From contig NZ_JAUXXE010000022.1 of the NCBI RefSeq assembly GCF_030681155.1, forward strand, positions 1 to 62,583: 62,583 nucleotides of DNA. Reading direction: 5' to 3'. The stretch comes from Phenylobacterium sp. GTDB taxonomy: Bacteria; Pseudomonadota; Alphaproteobacteria; Caulobacterales; Caulobacteraceae. The notes under the pieces were generated by a model, which saw only the letters and a program-made list of their open reading frames with translations, was not told the DNA's origin and ran no database searches. Position 1 is the first letter of the stretch, and each line of letters opens with the position of its first letter. Positions 18,957 to 27,168 of this stretch are shown piece by piece. The translations under genes were made by a program, and so were the position numbers.

Positions 18957-19211
18957 TCAAGAACGCCGGGCCTCGCGCTTGCCCTTCTCGGTGAGCTGGT
19001 ACTCAAACGCGCGCTCTCCACTCAGGTCGTATCGGTCGCTTCTGATGCGACTGAGCCGAAGATATCCATCGATGCAGAGCCGCTCCAGCTGATGGAAATC
19101 CTCGCGGCCGCCGCCCAGCTTAGCGTCGCCCCGGTGGGTGACATGCTTGACGCCGCCGTCCGCCAGAGCCTTGGCGAGGCGGGCGCGTTGGGGGGTGGAA
19201 AGGTTCGCCAT
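18957..19211 (-). CDS. Small hypothetical protein, winged-helix-like
   Basis: 84 residues from the ATG at 19211. Begins with a helical segment (MANLSTPQRARLAKALADGG), then a His/Lys-containing middle and REDFHQLERLCIDGYLRLSR, ending YQLTEKGKREARRS; the LTEKG tail is typical of winged-helix regulators. No named family. An exact EcfG promoter ends only 12 bases before the ATG, leaving almost no 5' leader. If the promoter is right, the mRNA is nearly leaderless. Confidence 0.65.
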   Translation of the reverse strand: MANLSTPQRARLAKALADGGVKHVTHRGDAKLGGGREDFHQLERLCIDGYLRLSRIRSDRYDLSGERAFEYQLTEKGKREARRS

Positions 19212-19222
19212 GGTTGCAGTCG

Positions 19223-19247
19223 AACGGCGCCGGCGCCCGTCAGTTCC
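19223..19247 (-). promoter_or_regulatory. EcfG/SigT-type general stress promoter (exact match)
   Basis: Minus-strand GGAAC (19247-19243), 16 bases, CGTT (19226-19223). Drives the gene starting at 19211 if active. Confidence 0.7.
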
Positions 19248-19385
19248 GCGCAGGGTCGCTGACGCTCGATGCGCTTGCCGAGGGCGGCCGGGCGTTTCTT
19301 TTTGCTTCAACGCCAAGGGTCAGCCTGAGCCCCGAAGTGGCCCCGAGCATGCGCCGGCGCGCAGACTTTCGGCTGTGGGGTCAGG

Positions 19386-19553
19386 TCATTGGGGACCGAT
19401 GTCCAGACCATCTGGTCCGTCGGTGACGTCGTTTCCCAACGGATCGCGAGGACCAGGCAGTTCGGGGATATCCCCGTCCGGCGCCTCATCGGGAAGCTCG
19501 GGCTTGGGCGGGTTGTCCTCGTTGGGGTCTGGGAGAATCTCGGGGTCTGGCAT
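19386..19553 (-). CDS. Small acidic Pro/Asp-rich protein
   Basis: 55 residues from the ATG at 19553, preceded by AAGGA. Sequence is almost entirely Pro, Asp, Glu, Leu and Gly (PDPEILPDPNEDNPPKPELP), with no Cys, Lys-poor and disordered in appearance. No domain recognised. A one-mismatch EcfG promoter lies 30 bases upstream. Similar acidic small proteins accompany stress genes in this order, but function is unknown. Confidence 0.55.
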   Translation of the reverse strand: MPDPEILPDPNEDNPPKPELPDEAPDGDIPELPGPRDPLGNDVTDGPDGLDIGPQ

Positions 19554-19582
19554 GGGGATCCTTTGCAAGGTGTGCGGGGCTG

Positions 19583-19607
19583 AACGCTTCATGGCGACGG
19601 CCGATCC
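19583..19607 (-). promoter_or_regulatory. EcfG-like promoter, one mismatch
   Basis: Minus-strand GGATC (19607-19603; consensus GGAAC), 16 bases, CGTT (19586-19583), pointing at the gene starting at 19553. Confidence 0.4.
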
Positions 19608-19628
19608 TGTGGAAAGACTGCGGTCGCC

Positions 19629-19991
19629 TCAACAATCGGGCTCATGAACGCAAGGGGAACGCCCCGCAGATCTCTTAGTCAGTGCTGCGAACCAATCGGC
19701 ATACGGGGTTGTGCGCGCCATATGGCGGTTCAGATCTGCGGCGCCATCCGTCCACCAGACGGGGCCGCGTTCGCCCAGGGCCCGCTTGAAATGATCCACC
19801 TGCCGATGCGCCTGGTCTTCAGTATCGAGGTCGCCAGCCAACTTCGCCGACCGAACCGCGCGCCGCGCAGACATCAAGCCCTTCACCAGCGTCAGGCGCT
19901 GATCTTCGGGCAATTCAGGGTTCGCCATCCGCCACAGACGTCCACGGACGACAAAGTAGCGACCATCCGGGGTGACAGGGTGCTGGGTCAT
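19629..19991 (-). CDS. Conserved alphaproteobacterial hypothetical protein
   Basis: 120 residues from the ATG at 19991. Begins MTQHPVTPDGRYFVVRGRLW and continues RMANPELPEDQRLTLVKGLM, a recognisable opening of a conserved but uncharacterised family in rhizobia and Caulobacteraceae. Rest is helical and polar, ending with a Cys. No known catalytic motif. Reading farther upstream is possible but overlaps a divergent gene and looks non-coding. Confidence 0.75.
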   Translation of the reverse strand: MTQHPVTPDGRYFVVRGRLWRMANPELPEDQRLTLVKGLMSARRAVRSAKLAGDLDTEDQAHRQVDHFKRALGERGPVWWTDGAADLNRHMARTTPYADWFAALTKRSAGRSPCVHEPDC

Positions 19992-20111
19992 ACGCTCAGA
20001 AGGCTTCCAAACCCGCGCCGTTCCGCTCCAGGCGATTAGACAACTCCATTTTTGAGGTGGGCCGTAGCCTATGGGCCCGTCGTTCTTGGCGGGAGACTTC
20101 CCGCCGCCGGA

Positions 20112-20136
20112 CGAACCAAGTGAGGCCTGCGCCGTT
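20112..20136 (+). promoter_or_regulatory. EcfG-like promoter, one mismatch
   Basis: CGAAC (20112-20116; consensus GGAAC), 16 bases, CGTT (20133-20136). The mscS-type gene starts 27 bases downstream. Confidence 0.4.
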
Positions 20137-20163
20137 GTGTCTGCCCGTCGTCGGAGCATCACG

Positions 20164-21129
20164 ATGTCGACACCCCTCGCCCCCTCCCCCGCTGTTAGCG
20201 AGTCCCTGGCGCTCGCGTTCTCGGGCGACCAGGTCATGCTTGGCGACCTCGCCGCCGTCGCCGTCGCCTTCTCAGTGCGAGTGCTGGTCGCGGGCCTAAT
20301 CCTCGCGGTCACCCTTTGGGCGGCCAAGCGCCTTGCTCGCGCCGCCGAGCACGGGGTCGAGAAGATCCACCGTCACCACCCCGCCGACCGAACGCTCGCA
20401 ACATTCACCGCAGCCTTGGTGCGCTATCTCATTGTCGCGATCGGCCTGATCGCGGTGCTTCAGCAGCTCGGCGTGCAGGCGACATCGGTCTTGGCCGTGC
20501 TGGGGGCCGCCTCTCTCGCGATCGGGCTGGCGCTCCAAGGCACGCTCGGAAACGTGGCCGCCGGCGTCATGATCTTGCTGCAGCGTCCCTACCGGGTGGG
20601 GGACAAGGTCGAGCTCAATGGTCGCCAGGGCGTGGTCACGGGCGTTGATCTCTTCAACACCAAGCTTCTCGACTACGATGGGCTCACCCTCTACCAGCCC
20701 AACGGCAAGATTTTCGGCGAGCTGATCGTCAACATCACCGAGGCCGGCCGCCGCCGGATCGAGCTTACGGTTGGCGTCGATTACGACGACGACCTCGACC
20801 TCGCCCTGGCGCTCATGACCGAGATCGCGGCGGGCGATAGCCGCGTACTCGCTGAGCCGAAGCCATGGGCCAGGGTGACCGCTCTCGCCGACAGCGCCGT
20901 TAGCGTCACTTTGCGGTGCTGGGCCACGTCCGATGATTGGATGAACACCCGCTTCGACCTGCTCAAGGCCATCAAGGAACGCTTTGAAGCTCGCGGGCTC
21001 AGCTTCCCCTATCCGCATCAAGTATCCGTCGAGCGCTCTTCATCAGAGGCGCCGCAAGACCGGCAAAGTACGCCCGCTCTATCCTCCCGCTCGCCGGTGG
21101 GCGGGGCCGGGCCGGTGGAGGCGGGCTAG
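20164..21129 (+). CDS. MscS-type small mechanosensitive channel
   Basis: 321 residues from the ATG at 20164 (GGAG upstream). Membrane helices at about 35-55, 75-98 and 102-125; the last is the pore helix with Gly/Ala packing (VLGAASLAIGLALQGTLGNVAAG). The beta domain follows with PYRVGDKVELNGRQGVV and LTLYQPNGKIFGELIVN. Releases solutes on hypo-osmotic shock from the inner membrane. The C-terminal tail of ~35 residues is Ser/Pro/Gly-rich and variable. A near-consensus EcfG promoter suggests osmotic or general stress control. Confidence 0.92.
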   Translation: MSTPLAPSPAVSESLALAFSGDQVMLGDLAAVAVAFSVRVLVAGLILAVTLWAAKRLARAAEHGVEKIHRHHPADRTLATFTAALVRYLIVAIGLIAVLQQLGVQATSVLAVLGAASLAIGLALQGTLGNVAAGVMILLQRPYRVGDKVELNGRQGVVTGVDLFNTKLLDYDGLTLYQPNGKIFGELIVNITEAGRRRIELTVGVDYDDDLDLALALMTEIAAGDSRVLAEPKPWARVTALADSAVSVTLRCWATSDDWMNTRFDLLKAIKERFEARGLSFPYPHQVSVERSSSEAPQDRQSTPALSSRSPVGGAGPVEAG

Positions 21130-21294
21130 CCAGCTCGGCCGGAAAGCCGCTTTTCGGCGCCTCGCGGATCGCTTCTGGAGATCCAGCTAAGCGGGCCTTT
21201 TCGCTCCGCCAAAAATCAGAAACTCCGAAGCCTGGCCTTAGGAACCCAAACCCCTGTTATCGCTTGAGACCTCCGTCAGTTTGGAGCCGTGCGC

Positions 21295-21369
21295 ATGAAT
21301 AGCATCATCTACCTCGTCGGACTTGTGGTGGTCGTGCTCGTGATCCTCTCGTTCCTGGGCTTGGCCTAG
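21295..21369 (+). CDS. 24-residue single-helix membrane miniprotein
   Basis: ATG NSIIYLVGLVVVVLVILSFL ... stop; nearly the whole protein is one hydrophobic helix ending in GLA. Very similar miniproteins occur beside stress and holin-like genes in alphaproteobacteria. It lies 24 bases before the next gene and probably belongs to the same operon. A GGAAC at 21241 with a CGCTT 15 bases later is a poor EcfG candidate. Confidence 0.55.
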   Translation: MNSIIYLVGLVVVVLVILSFLGLA

Positions 21370-21393
21370 GAATTCCCCCATCGGAGCAGTCAA

Positions 21394-21969
21394 ATGTCGA
21401 GTTATCCTGAAAGCGGCTTGGGCGGGGTCCCCTCATCTGGGCCAGAACGTGAACCGGCCCCCAGTCCGGTCGCCCAAGCGCGTGAGAAGCTAGGAGAAGC
21501 CGGCGCGGCCGTGCGCGGCGAGGCCGCGCATTTCGCCGAGCGAACGCGCGAAGAGGTCGCCAGCCAGATCGAGACCAAGACCGAAACGGTGACGGACGCG
21601 CTCAGCGTATTCGCCGACGCGATCCGTAAGGCGGGCGACGAGCTTAGCGGACAAGATCAGACCTACGCCGCCAAACTCGCGAGCCAAGCAGCCGATGGCC
21701 TGCAGTCGTTCACGCGCAACCTTGCCAGCAAAAGCCCCGAGGACATGCTCCACGCGGCGCGCGACCTGGGGCGTACCAATCCCACGGCCTTGTTCGCCGG
21801 CGCAATCCTCGCTGGCGTAGCGATTGGACGCTTCGCGCGCAGTTCGGCCGAGCACGGCCAGAGCAAAAGCAGTTCGCAGCCGGCCGACAGCTCGCAGACT
21901 GGAGAAGCCTTGAGGGCCTCCGATAGCGGCGCGCCTCAATCTGGCGCCGCCTTCAACGGGGAGATCTAA
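21394..21969 (+). CDS. Helical envelope-stress protein with C-terminal hydrophobic segment
   Basis: 191 residues. Ala/Glu/Lys-rich amphipathic helices (AREKLGEAGAAVRGEAAHFA, TREEVASQIETKTETVTDAL), a membrane-like Ala/Gly helix about residues 128-146 (PTALFAGAILAGVAIGRF), and a Ser/Gln-rich tail. Resembles nutrient-deprivation-induced or DUF883-like proteins; the family is not certain. Followed by the holin-like and DUF3618 genes, a trio that recurs in rhizobia and Caulobacteraceae. Confidence 0.75.
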   Translation: MSSYPESGLGGVPSSGPEREPAPSPVAQAREKLGEAGAAVRGEAAHFAERTREEVASQIETKTETVTDALSVFADAIRKAGDELSGQDQTYAAKLASQAADGLQSFTRNLASKSPEDMLHAARDLGRTNPTALFAGAILAGVAIGRFARSSAEHGQSKSSSQPADSSQTGEALRASDSGAPQSGAAFNGEI

Positions 21970-21971
21970 CC

Positions 21972-22361
21972 GTGGCTGATGTGGAGAACAGATCCCTACC
22001 TCAACTCATCGGCGACCTATCGAACGACCTGACCAGTCTTTTGCGCAAGGAATCGGAGCTCATCCGCACCGAGGTTTCGGAGAAGGCGGGGCAGTTGGCC
22101 AAGGCGTCTGGTGAGATGGCGGCCGGGGCCATCTGCCTGATGGCCGCTCTGCTCATCCTGTTGCAGGCCGTCGTCATCGCCCTGGCCAAATTGGTCGGAG
22201 CTGGATGGGCCTCTCTGATCGTCGGCGTGGCCGTGGCGATCCTCGGCGTCGTGCTTGTTCGAGCCGGCGCCAAGGCCGCAGCGCCGAGCCATCTGACCCC
22301 TGAACGCAGCATTCGGCAGGTCGAGAAGGATGCTCACCTGGCCAAGGAACAAGTCACATGA
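21972..22361 (+). CDS. Phage-holin-like family (PF07332-type) membrane protein
   Basis: 129 residues, GTG start two bases after the previous stop. N-terminus LPQLIGDLSNDLTSLLRKES (followed by ELIRTEVSEK) is the family signature; two membrane helices (about 50-75 and 80-102). Despite the name these chromosomal or plasmid forms are not lytic phage genes. Cytoplasmic-membrane protein of unknown role, here in a stress-type operon. Overlaps the next ATG by four bases. Confidence 0.85.
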   Translation: MADVENRSLPQLIGDLSNDLTSLLRKESELIRTEVSEKAGQLAKASGEMAAGAICLMAALLILLQAVVIALAKLVGAGWASLIVGVAVAILGVVLVRAGAKAAAPSHLTPERSIRQVEKDAHLAKEQVT

Positions 22362-23188
22362 CCCGATCTTCCGAAGACGTCGAACGCGAAGTTGAAGCCG
22401 CCCGCGAGGACCTCGATCGCACAGTGGAGGCGCTAAAAGACAAGATGACGCCTGGCCAGCTGATCGACGAACTGGGCCGAACCTTTAAGGGCGGCGGGGC
22501 CGGTGAGTTGATGGGAAACCTCGGCGTACAGGTCCGGGAAAACCCGATGGCGTTGGCCATGATCGGGGCCGGGATGGCCTGGTTGATGATGGGAAAGAGC
22601 GATCGCTCTGCGACCGACACCGCCGCAAGCGTCTATCAGACAAACTCAGACCTTGGCGTAGCGCCGGCGACCAGCACGGGCACGGGCACGGGGGACCTAT
22701 CCGACGCCGTCGGGAACCTGAAGGCGAAGGTTGGTGAAGTCGCCGGGGGCGTGAGGGACGCCGCTAGCGGCGCCGCCGATCACGCGTCCCAAGGCCTCCA
22801 TGACCTTGGAGCCCAGGCCGGATCCGCCGGGCGAAAAGCCGTACGCTCCTTCGAGGACATCCTTCAGCAGGAGCCCTTGATCTTTGGCGCGTTAGGTCTC
22901 GCCGCGGGCGTCGCGCTTGGCGCGGCCTTCCCCTCCACCGCGTTGGAAGACAAAACCTTCGGCGCCGCCCGCGACAGTCTCGTCGACGCTGGAGAAAAGA
23001 AGCTAGCCGACGTGGGTCAGGCTCTGAACGCTTCCGGGCACGCCGCCTTCGAGGCGGCCAAGGGCGAAGCTGATCGCCAAGGCCTCGCCGCGGAGGGGCA
23101 AGCCACTCTCGTCGAGAAGGCCGAGTCGGTCATTCGTTCGGGCGTTGATGCGGCTCGCGATGAGTTGGGCGGTTCACGTCCCATATAG
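22358..23188 (+). CDS. DUF3618 family protein
   Basis: 276 residues. Opens with the DUF3618 motif SSEDVEREVEAAREDLDRTV, then EALKDKMTPGQLIDEL; short hydrophobic segment NPMALAMIGAGMAWLMMG (about 65-82) and another glycine-rich one (LIFGALGLAAGVALGAAF) near residue 180. The middle is Ala/Gly-rich and helical. Function unknown; always seen with the holin-like neighbour. Operon ends with a hairpin at 23196. Confidence 0.85.
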   Translation: MTRSSEDVEREVEAAREDLDRTVEALKDKMTPGQLIDELGRTFKGGGAGELMGNLGVQVRENPMALAMIGAGMAWLMMGKSDRSATDTAASVYQTNSDLGVAPATSTGTGTGDLSDAVGNLKAKVGEVAGGVRDAASGAADHASQGLHDLGAQAGSAGRKAVRSFEDILQQEPLIFGALGLAAGVALGAAFPSTALEDKTFGAARDSLVDAGEKKLADVGQALNASGHAAFEAAKGEADRQGLAAEGQATLVEKAESVIRSGVDAARDELGGSRPI

Positions 23189-23195
23189 AAACCTG

Positions 23196-23223
23196 GGCCG
23201 CCGCACCTCCCGGAGCGGCGGCC
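23196..23223 (+). terminator. Candidate terminator hairpin
   Basis: Perfect 9-bp stem GGCCGCCGC / GCGGCGGCC with a 10-base loop, eight bases after the DUF3618 stop. No T run follows, so factor-independence is doubtful. Confidence 0.5.
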
Positions 23224-23251
23224 ATCTCATCGACCGAGACTTTCGAGGCTG

Positions 23252-23614
23252 TCAGCGAAGCAGCGCTGGCTGATCGAGCCAGAGCTCAACGGCCCACCAT
23301 TCAGGACCGAAGTCCTCCATGTAGATGCTGTGCTCCACGCCCTTGAGCCGATCCCACAACCAACTCGCCTCGCAGAGCCCATCAGCGCCGAGTGATAGAT
23401 CAGCCTCTCGGGCTGGCGGAGTCGACCTAACCGACATCTCAAAGGGCTCATCGACCGCGCCTGGTCGGAGCCGGATGGCCAGTTCAACTTTCGAGCCGTC
23501 CGCGCCGACGTCGCGGCGAAGCACCTCCACCTTCTCGACAAGAGGCTGGCTCCGCCAAAACTCCACATTGTGCGGGACGACGTTGGCGAGGATGTCTGGC
23601 TCTCGCGGTTTCAT
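23252..23614 (-). CDS. Hypothetical protein
   Basis: 120 residues from the ATG at 23614. Segments such as ILANVVPHNVEFWRSQPLVEKV and a Trp-rich end (EDFGPEWWAVELWLDQPALL) give it a globular, single-domain look. No membrane helix, no known motif. Convergent with the stress operon on its left. I do not recognise the family. Confidence 0.55.
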   Translation of the reverse strand: MKPREPDILANVVPHNVEFWRSQPLVEKVEVLRRDVGADGSKVELAIRLRPGAVDEPFEMSVRSTPPAREADLSLGADGLCEASWLWDRLKGVEHSIYMEDFGPEWWAVELWLDQPALLR

Positions 23615-23681
23615 GGCGCACCTTGTTTGAGATCCATACTCACCGTCCCACGCCGGGCGACCCTCCGCAAACTCCATGCTC

Positions 23682-23707
23682 GGAACCATATCGCTTCGCC
23701 GAGCGTC
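23682..23707 (+). promoter_or_regulatory. EcfG-like promoter, one mismatch
   Basis: GGAAC (23682-23686), 17 bases, CGTC (23704-23707; consensus CGTT), 26 bases before the zinc-ribbon gene. Confidence 0.35.
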
Positions 23708-23733
23708 GAATCGCCCAGCAAGAGGAGCGAACC

Positions 23734-24102
23734 GTGCTCGATCCCAGATTTGGTCATGTCGGTCAGCGCTTGCGCGGCGAGCCGGCCCTGGAGAGCGCTC
23801 ATCTCTACGCCTGTAAGGCTTGCGGCCAGGCGGTGGACAAAAGAGACCTGGCTGCGGTCTTCCACCATGAAGCGCCGGGCCACCAGCCCCTCCCCGCCTT
23901 TGAAGCAGAGCGCGTCCTGCGGGTGAGCAAGATGCTTGTCTTCAACCTGTCGGAACGGCCCAAGCGTCCACGCGCTATCAATGGCGCTGGGGACATCACC
24001 GGGAGATCGCCATGCGACCCGACGAGCCGAAGAATTTCGACCCGCACGAGCCCATCGACCTCGCCGATGCGGCCCAGGTCAAGCAAGTCGCCCAAGCCTT
24101 AG
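23734..24102 (+). CDS. Small zinc-ribbon-like protein with an aberrant C-terminus
   Basis: GTG start with AGGAG seven bases before. Residues about 25-55 (YACKACGQAVDKRDLAAVFH, then HEAPGHQPLP) look like a conserved short module: one CxxC pair and two His that could bind zinc. In relatives I recall, the protein ends soon after HQPLP; here the frame continues for about 65 more residues of Arg/Ser/Pro-rich sequence that runs over the next gene in another frame. That tail is probably not a natural domain. Confidence 0.5.
   Translation: MLDPRFGHVGQRLRGEPALESAHLYACKACGQAVDKRDLAAVFHHEAPGHQPLPAFEAERVLRVSKMLVFNLSERPKRPRAINGAGDITGRSPCDPTSRRISTRTSPSTSPMRPRSSKSPKP
23952..23976 (+). promoter_or_regulatory. 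EcfG-like promoter, one mismatch
   Basis: GGAAC (23952-23956), 16 bases, CGCT (23973-23976), 35 bases before the DUF3606-like gene at 24012. Confidence 0.4.
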
Positions 24103-24197
24103 ACGCGACGCACGAAGAGCTAGCCGAGGCCATCGAGAAGGTGGGCCCGCAACCGGTGGCCGTCGCGATTTTTCTGGGGCGTCCTGACGCCATATAG
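24012..24197 (+). CDS. DUF3606-like small protein
   Basis: 61 residues. FDPHEPIDLADAAQVKQVAQ then ALDATHEELAEAIEKVG, a helix-turn-helix-like arrangement similar to DUF3606 members, which share the pattern of a stretch ending in VG. It is a distant relative, not a copy, of the gene at 18280-18468. A near-consensus EcfG promoter precedes it. Confidence 0.65.
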   Translation: MRPDEPKNFDPHEPIDLADAAQVKQVAQALDATHEELAEAIEKVGPQPVAVAIFLGRPDAI

Positions 24198-24828
24198 AAT
24201 CTGCGACGACAGCGGGCCCGGACATCATAAGGTGCATCTGCGGGTACGCGGGTGCTGAGCAAAGACCGATGACGCCAAGGCGAGGAAGGCTTTGGCGGGC
24301 TCGGAAGCCTTTCGCCGCCGCCATGAACTTCGACTAGCTGACCCGGCCATGCCCAGCCTACTGCCGGCTACCGCCTCGGCCGCTGCGCCTGGGCGGGCCA
24401 GGTGTTTCCAACCGATGGAAGCGGAGAGGTCTCACACCATTGAACCCCTGTCCACGTTCGCGCCGCAGCCATCCAGGGTGAGCTTCATGGCGCGAGTTTG
24501 CCGGCGAGCGTGCGCACGTCAGAGAGGATGGAACCGGCGGCCCGGCAGTGAGTTTTGAGCCGGTCAGCCCGCGAGGGATCGCCTCCTGTCGCAGGGCGAC
24601 ACGCCAGAGCTCGGCGCGGGCCTCGTCCAATCTCCCGAGCGGGCGAGGCCTAGTCGAATCCAGTGGCTGGCTTCCAGCGCGACCGCGAATAGAACTCGCC
24701 GCGCGCCTCGATTCTCAAGTAGTTCAAGCGGTTTAGTTGAAGCTGCACGCCCGCCGGCATTGTCGGCGCCGGCGCGCTCTTATCCAAGAATGACCCTGCT
24801 TGCGAGGAGCGGACGCCGGCCTTTTCCC
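24198..24828. other. Intergenic stretch without a supported gene
   Basis: Short open frames exist on both strands, but none has a convincing start or protein-like sequence. It separates the small stress genes from the AAA ATPase. Confidence 0.45.
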
Positions 24829-26055
24829 CTAATGCGCCCAGAGACTCGCGATCGGCGCGGCGAGCAGGTTGTCGCCAAAGCTAACCGTCTGATCGCCGTC
24901 ATAGAGAACGACCCCCAGGCGGAAGGTTTCGCCAGCGATATCGGCCAGGCGTTTGAGGCCCTTGAAGTCGGCGGCCGTAACGGTGGCTGCGGCCTTCACT
25001 TCTATGCCAACCATGCCGCCCTCTTCGTTCTCGAGGACAATGTCGACCTCCAACTGATCCTTGTCGCGATAGTGGGAGAACCGCATGCGGCTCTCTGACC
25101 AGGACGCCAGCCTTTGCAACTCGGCGAAGACAAACGTCTCAAGGATCGGACCAAATAGCGCGCGCTCGGCCGTTATTCTTTCGGCCGTCACCCCCCTCGC
25201 GGCGGCTAGTAAGGCGCTGTCCATGAAGTGGAGCTTGGGTGTCTTGATGAGCCGGCTAAGGTCGTTGCGGTGCCATGGCTCGAGCCGGCGAACCAAGAAG
25301 AGCTGTTCGAGCACGTCAAGATAGCTCTCGACGGTCTTGCGCGCGAGACGCAGGTCGGTGCTGATCGTGGTGAAATTCAGGAGTTGCCCGGAATGGTGGG
25401 CGGCAACCCTGATCAGATTCGGGATCTCGCTAGGTTTCTCGATCGTGGAAATGTCGCGGACGTCCCGTTCAGCGATGGCGTCAATATAGGCTCGGCACCA
25501 ATCACGCCGCCGTCGCGCGCTCTCGCGCGCCAGGACGTCAGGATAGCCGCCCGTCAGCACGATGTTGACTAGGTCTGCCCCGAGCGGAGGTCGGGCCGCC
25601 TTCGGGAGTTTTCCGGTGAAGGCCTGGGTCAGGAATAGCGGCTCGGCCGCCTCGAGCACTTCGGCCTGGGCCAGCGGAAGCAGAGTGATGACCTCCATGC
25701 GGCCGGCCAAGGATTCGCGCGCCGCCTTTATGGTCAGGAGATTGGCCGATCCCGTGATTAAGAAGCGGCCTGGCCGGCGATCCTCATCGACAGACCGTTT
25801 CAAGGCCAACATCAGATCTGGCGCCCGCTGCACCTCATCGATGATCGCGGTGTCTAACCCCCTGACGAACCCCGCAGGATCTGATCGCGCCGCTTCCAGG
25901 GTAGTGGCGTCATCGAGCGTGAGATAGGTTCGGTCTTGCTCCGCGACCAGCCGCGCCAACGTGGTCTTGCCCGACTGTCTAGGCCCGTTTAGCGCGACGA
26001 CAGGCGTATCCTTAAGCGCCTCGCGAATTCGGCCTTCGACAAAACGTGGATGCAT
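24829..26055 (-). CDS. AAA ATPase with DUF4143 (ATP-binding protein)
   Basis: 408 residues. N-terminal AAA_14 domain: VVALNGPRQSGKTTLARLVA (Walker A about residues 24-32), TAIIDEVQRAPDLMLALKRS (Walker B), RFLITGSANLL (sensor). DUF4143 follows from about residue 190 (YIDAIAERDVRDIS) and ends in a PD-(D/E)XK-like segment (KDQLEVDIVLEN, then GIEVKAAATV). Widespread family of unknown biological role, often on mobile DNA. No partner gene next to it. Confidence 0.92.
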   Translation of the reverse strand: MHPRFVEGRIREALKDTPVVALNGPRQSGKTTLARLVAEQDRTYLTLDDATTLEAARSDPAGFVRGLDTAIIDEVQRAPDLMLALKRSVDEDRRPGRFLITGSANLLTIKAARESLAGRMEVITLLPLAQAEVLEAAEPLFLTQAFTGKLPKAARPPLGADLVNIVLTGGYPDVLARESARRRRDWCRAYIDAIAERDVRDISTIEKPSEIPNLIRVAAHHSGQLLNFTTISTDLRLARKTVESYLDVLEQLFLVRRLEPWHRNDLSRLIKTPKLHFMDSALLAAARGVTAERITAERALFGPILETFVFAELQRLASWSESRMRFSHYRDKDQLEVDIVLENEEGGMVGIEVKAAATVTAADFKGLKRLADIAGETFRLGVVLYDGDQTVSFGDNLLAAPIASLWAH

Positions 26056-26748
26056 TTTCGCCTGCCAGTTCTAAAAGCGGATTTTATAGCGTCCAATCTA
26101 TTAGCGACATAGCGTTCAAAAGTTATTTTAGGTCCGTCCAATTGGGAACGGAAAGGCGTACGATTGAGACCTACGATAAAACTAACGCTAAGAAATCCGC
26201 GACTCCCTACGCTAGAACCACCAACCCTCTCAGCGCAGGGACTATCCTTAAGACGATCCTCAAGAACGCGAAGCACGCTCGGTTTTCGGAGTGCAAAAAG
26301 ACTTCTCAGCAAAAATCCACGCGGAGCGCTCTGCCGCGCGCAGCTCATCACCCATGATCCTGCGTTGCAGTAGCAATCTTGCTAAGGACGCTGGCCTTGA
26401 GTCCGTCAACACCCGCTTGCCAAGCACCAAGATCAAACTGGAATCCGCTCCCCTCGATAGAACGGTCGATTCAGGCCTGCATAGGCGCAAGTAGCGGGCC
26501 GCTTTTCGACGCGAAGATCTCACCCTTCTGCGAGACCACGCCCTCGAGTAGACCATGCAAGGAGCTGTCACAGGACACACAGATGTCGGCGTATCGCTGT
26601 CCATAGGAGCCCTCCCAGTCTCCCCTCTTGATGGCCGTTAGCACCTCGATTCTTCTGCAGAGCAAGCCCGTTATTTCAGTGTCGGCCGCCGGCGCCGTTC
26701 ACCTTTATTAATTGTCGGCGTCGGAATCGCCTTCTTATCAGCGTCGCC
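26056..26748. other. Lower-GC gene-poor stretch
   Basis: The first ~250 bases are clearly richer in A+T than the surroundings. Short frames on both strands (for example minus strand 26471-26665) have no clear ribosome site or family. May be decayed mobile DNA. Confidence 0.4.
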
Positions 26749-26985
26749 ATGACGAGCGATCGCGACCTTCAATATCAAGCGCAATACCAGCGTGAGCGGC
26801 GCGCCAAGGCGCGCGCCGAGGGATTGCGTCCACTGCACGCGGCTGTCCCCTGCCACCTCATCGCCGAGCTGGATGAGCTGAAGCGGACCCGCGGGCTGAC
26901 CAATCGCGACGCGGCGCTGACCGCCTTGTTGAACGAGTTCTTTGGTCATGGCGGACACGAAAGGAAACCCGCCGTGGACACATAG
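26749..26985 (+). CDS. Small basic protein, possible ribbon-helix-helix-like DNA-binding protein
   Basis: 78 residues, ATG start with weak ribosome site. Basic N-terminus (YQAQYQRERRAKARAEGL), then LRPLHAAVPCHLIAELDELK and TNRDAALTALLNEFF, a beta-strand plus two helices as in ribbon-helix-helix repressors. It stands alone 180 bases before repC and is followed by a terminator, so it could control replication or copy number. That role is inference. Confidence 0.6.
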   Translation: MTSDRDLQYQAQYQRERRAKARAEGLRPLHAAVPCHLIAELDELKRTRGLTNRDAALTALLNEFFGHGGHERKPAVDT

Positions 26986-26988
26986 AAA

Positions 26989-27016
26989 AACCCGGCTCGC
27001 GTAAACGCGCCGGGTT
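26989..27016 (+). terminator. Hairpin terminator after the small DNA-binding gene
   Basis: AACCCGGC(TC)GCG pairs with CGCGCCGGGTT around a short loop, with a two-base bulge. It lies four bases after the TAG and may also isolate repC. Confidence 0.6.
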
Positions 27017-27168
27017 CATCCAGGTCATTCGCTAGACGGGTCTGCAAACCCGACCGAGCACAGAAGTCCCGCTCTTTCTATCGAATCACCCACATCGCTG
27101 CAATCCAAAAACGCGCGTTCGCGTGACGGGAACCTGTGTGCCCGCGGCCTCCTTGGAGGAGCGGAGAA

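Noticed and set aside
26260..26665. Genes on the minus strand in the low-GC stretch
   Set aside because: Starts are TTG only, without ribosome sites, and the translations show no family features.
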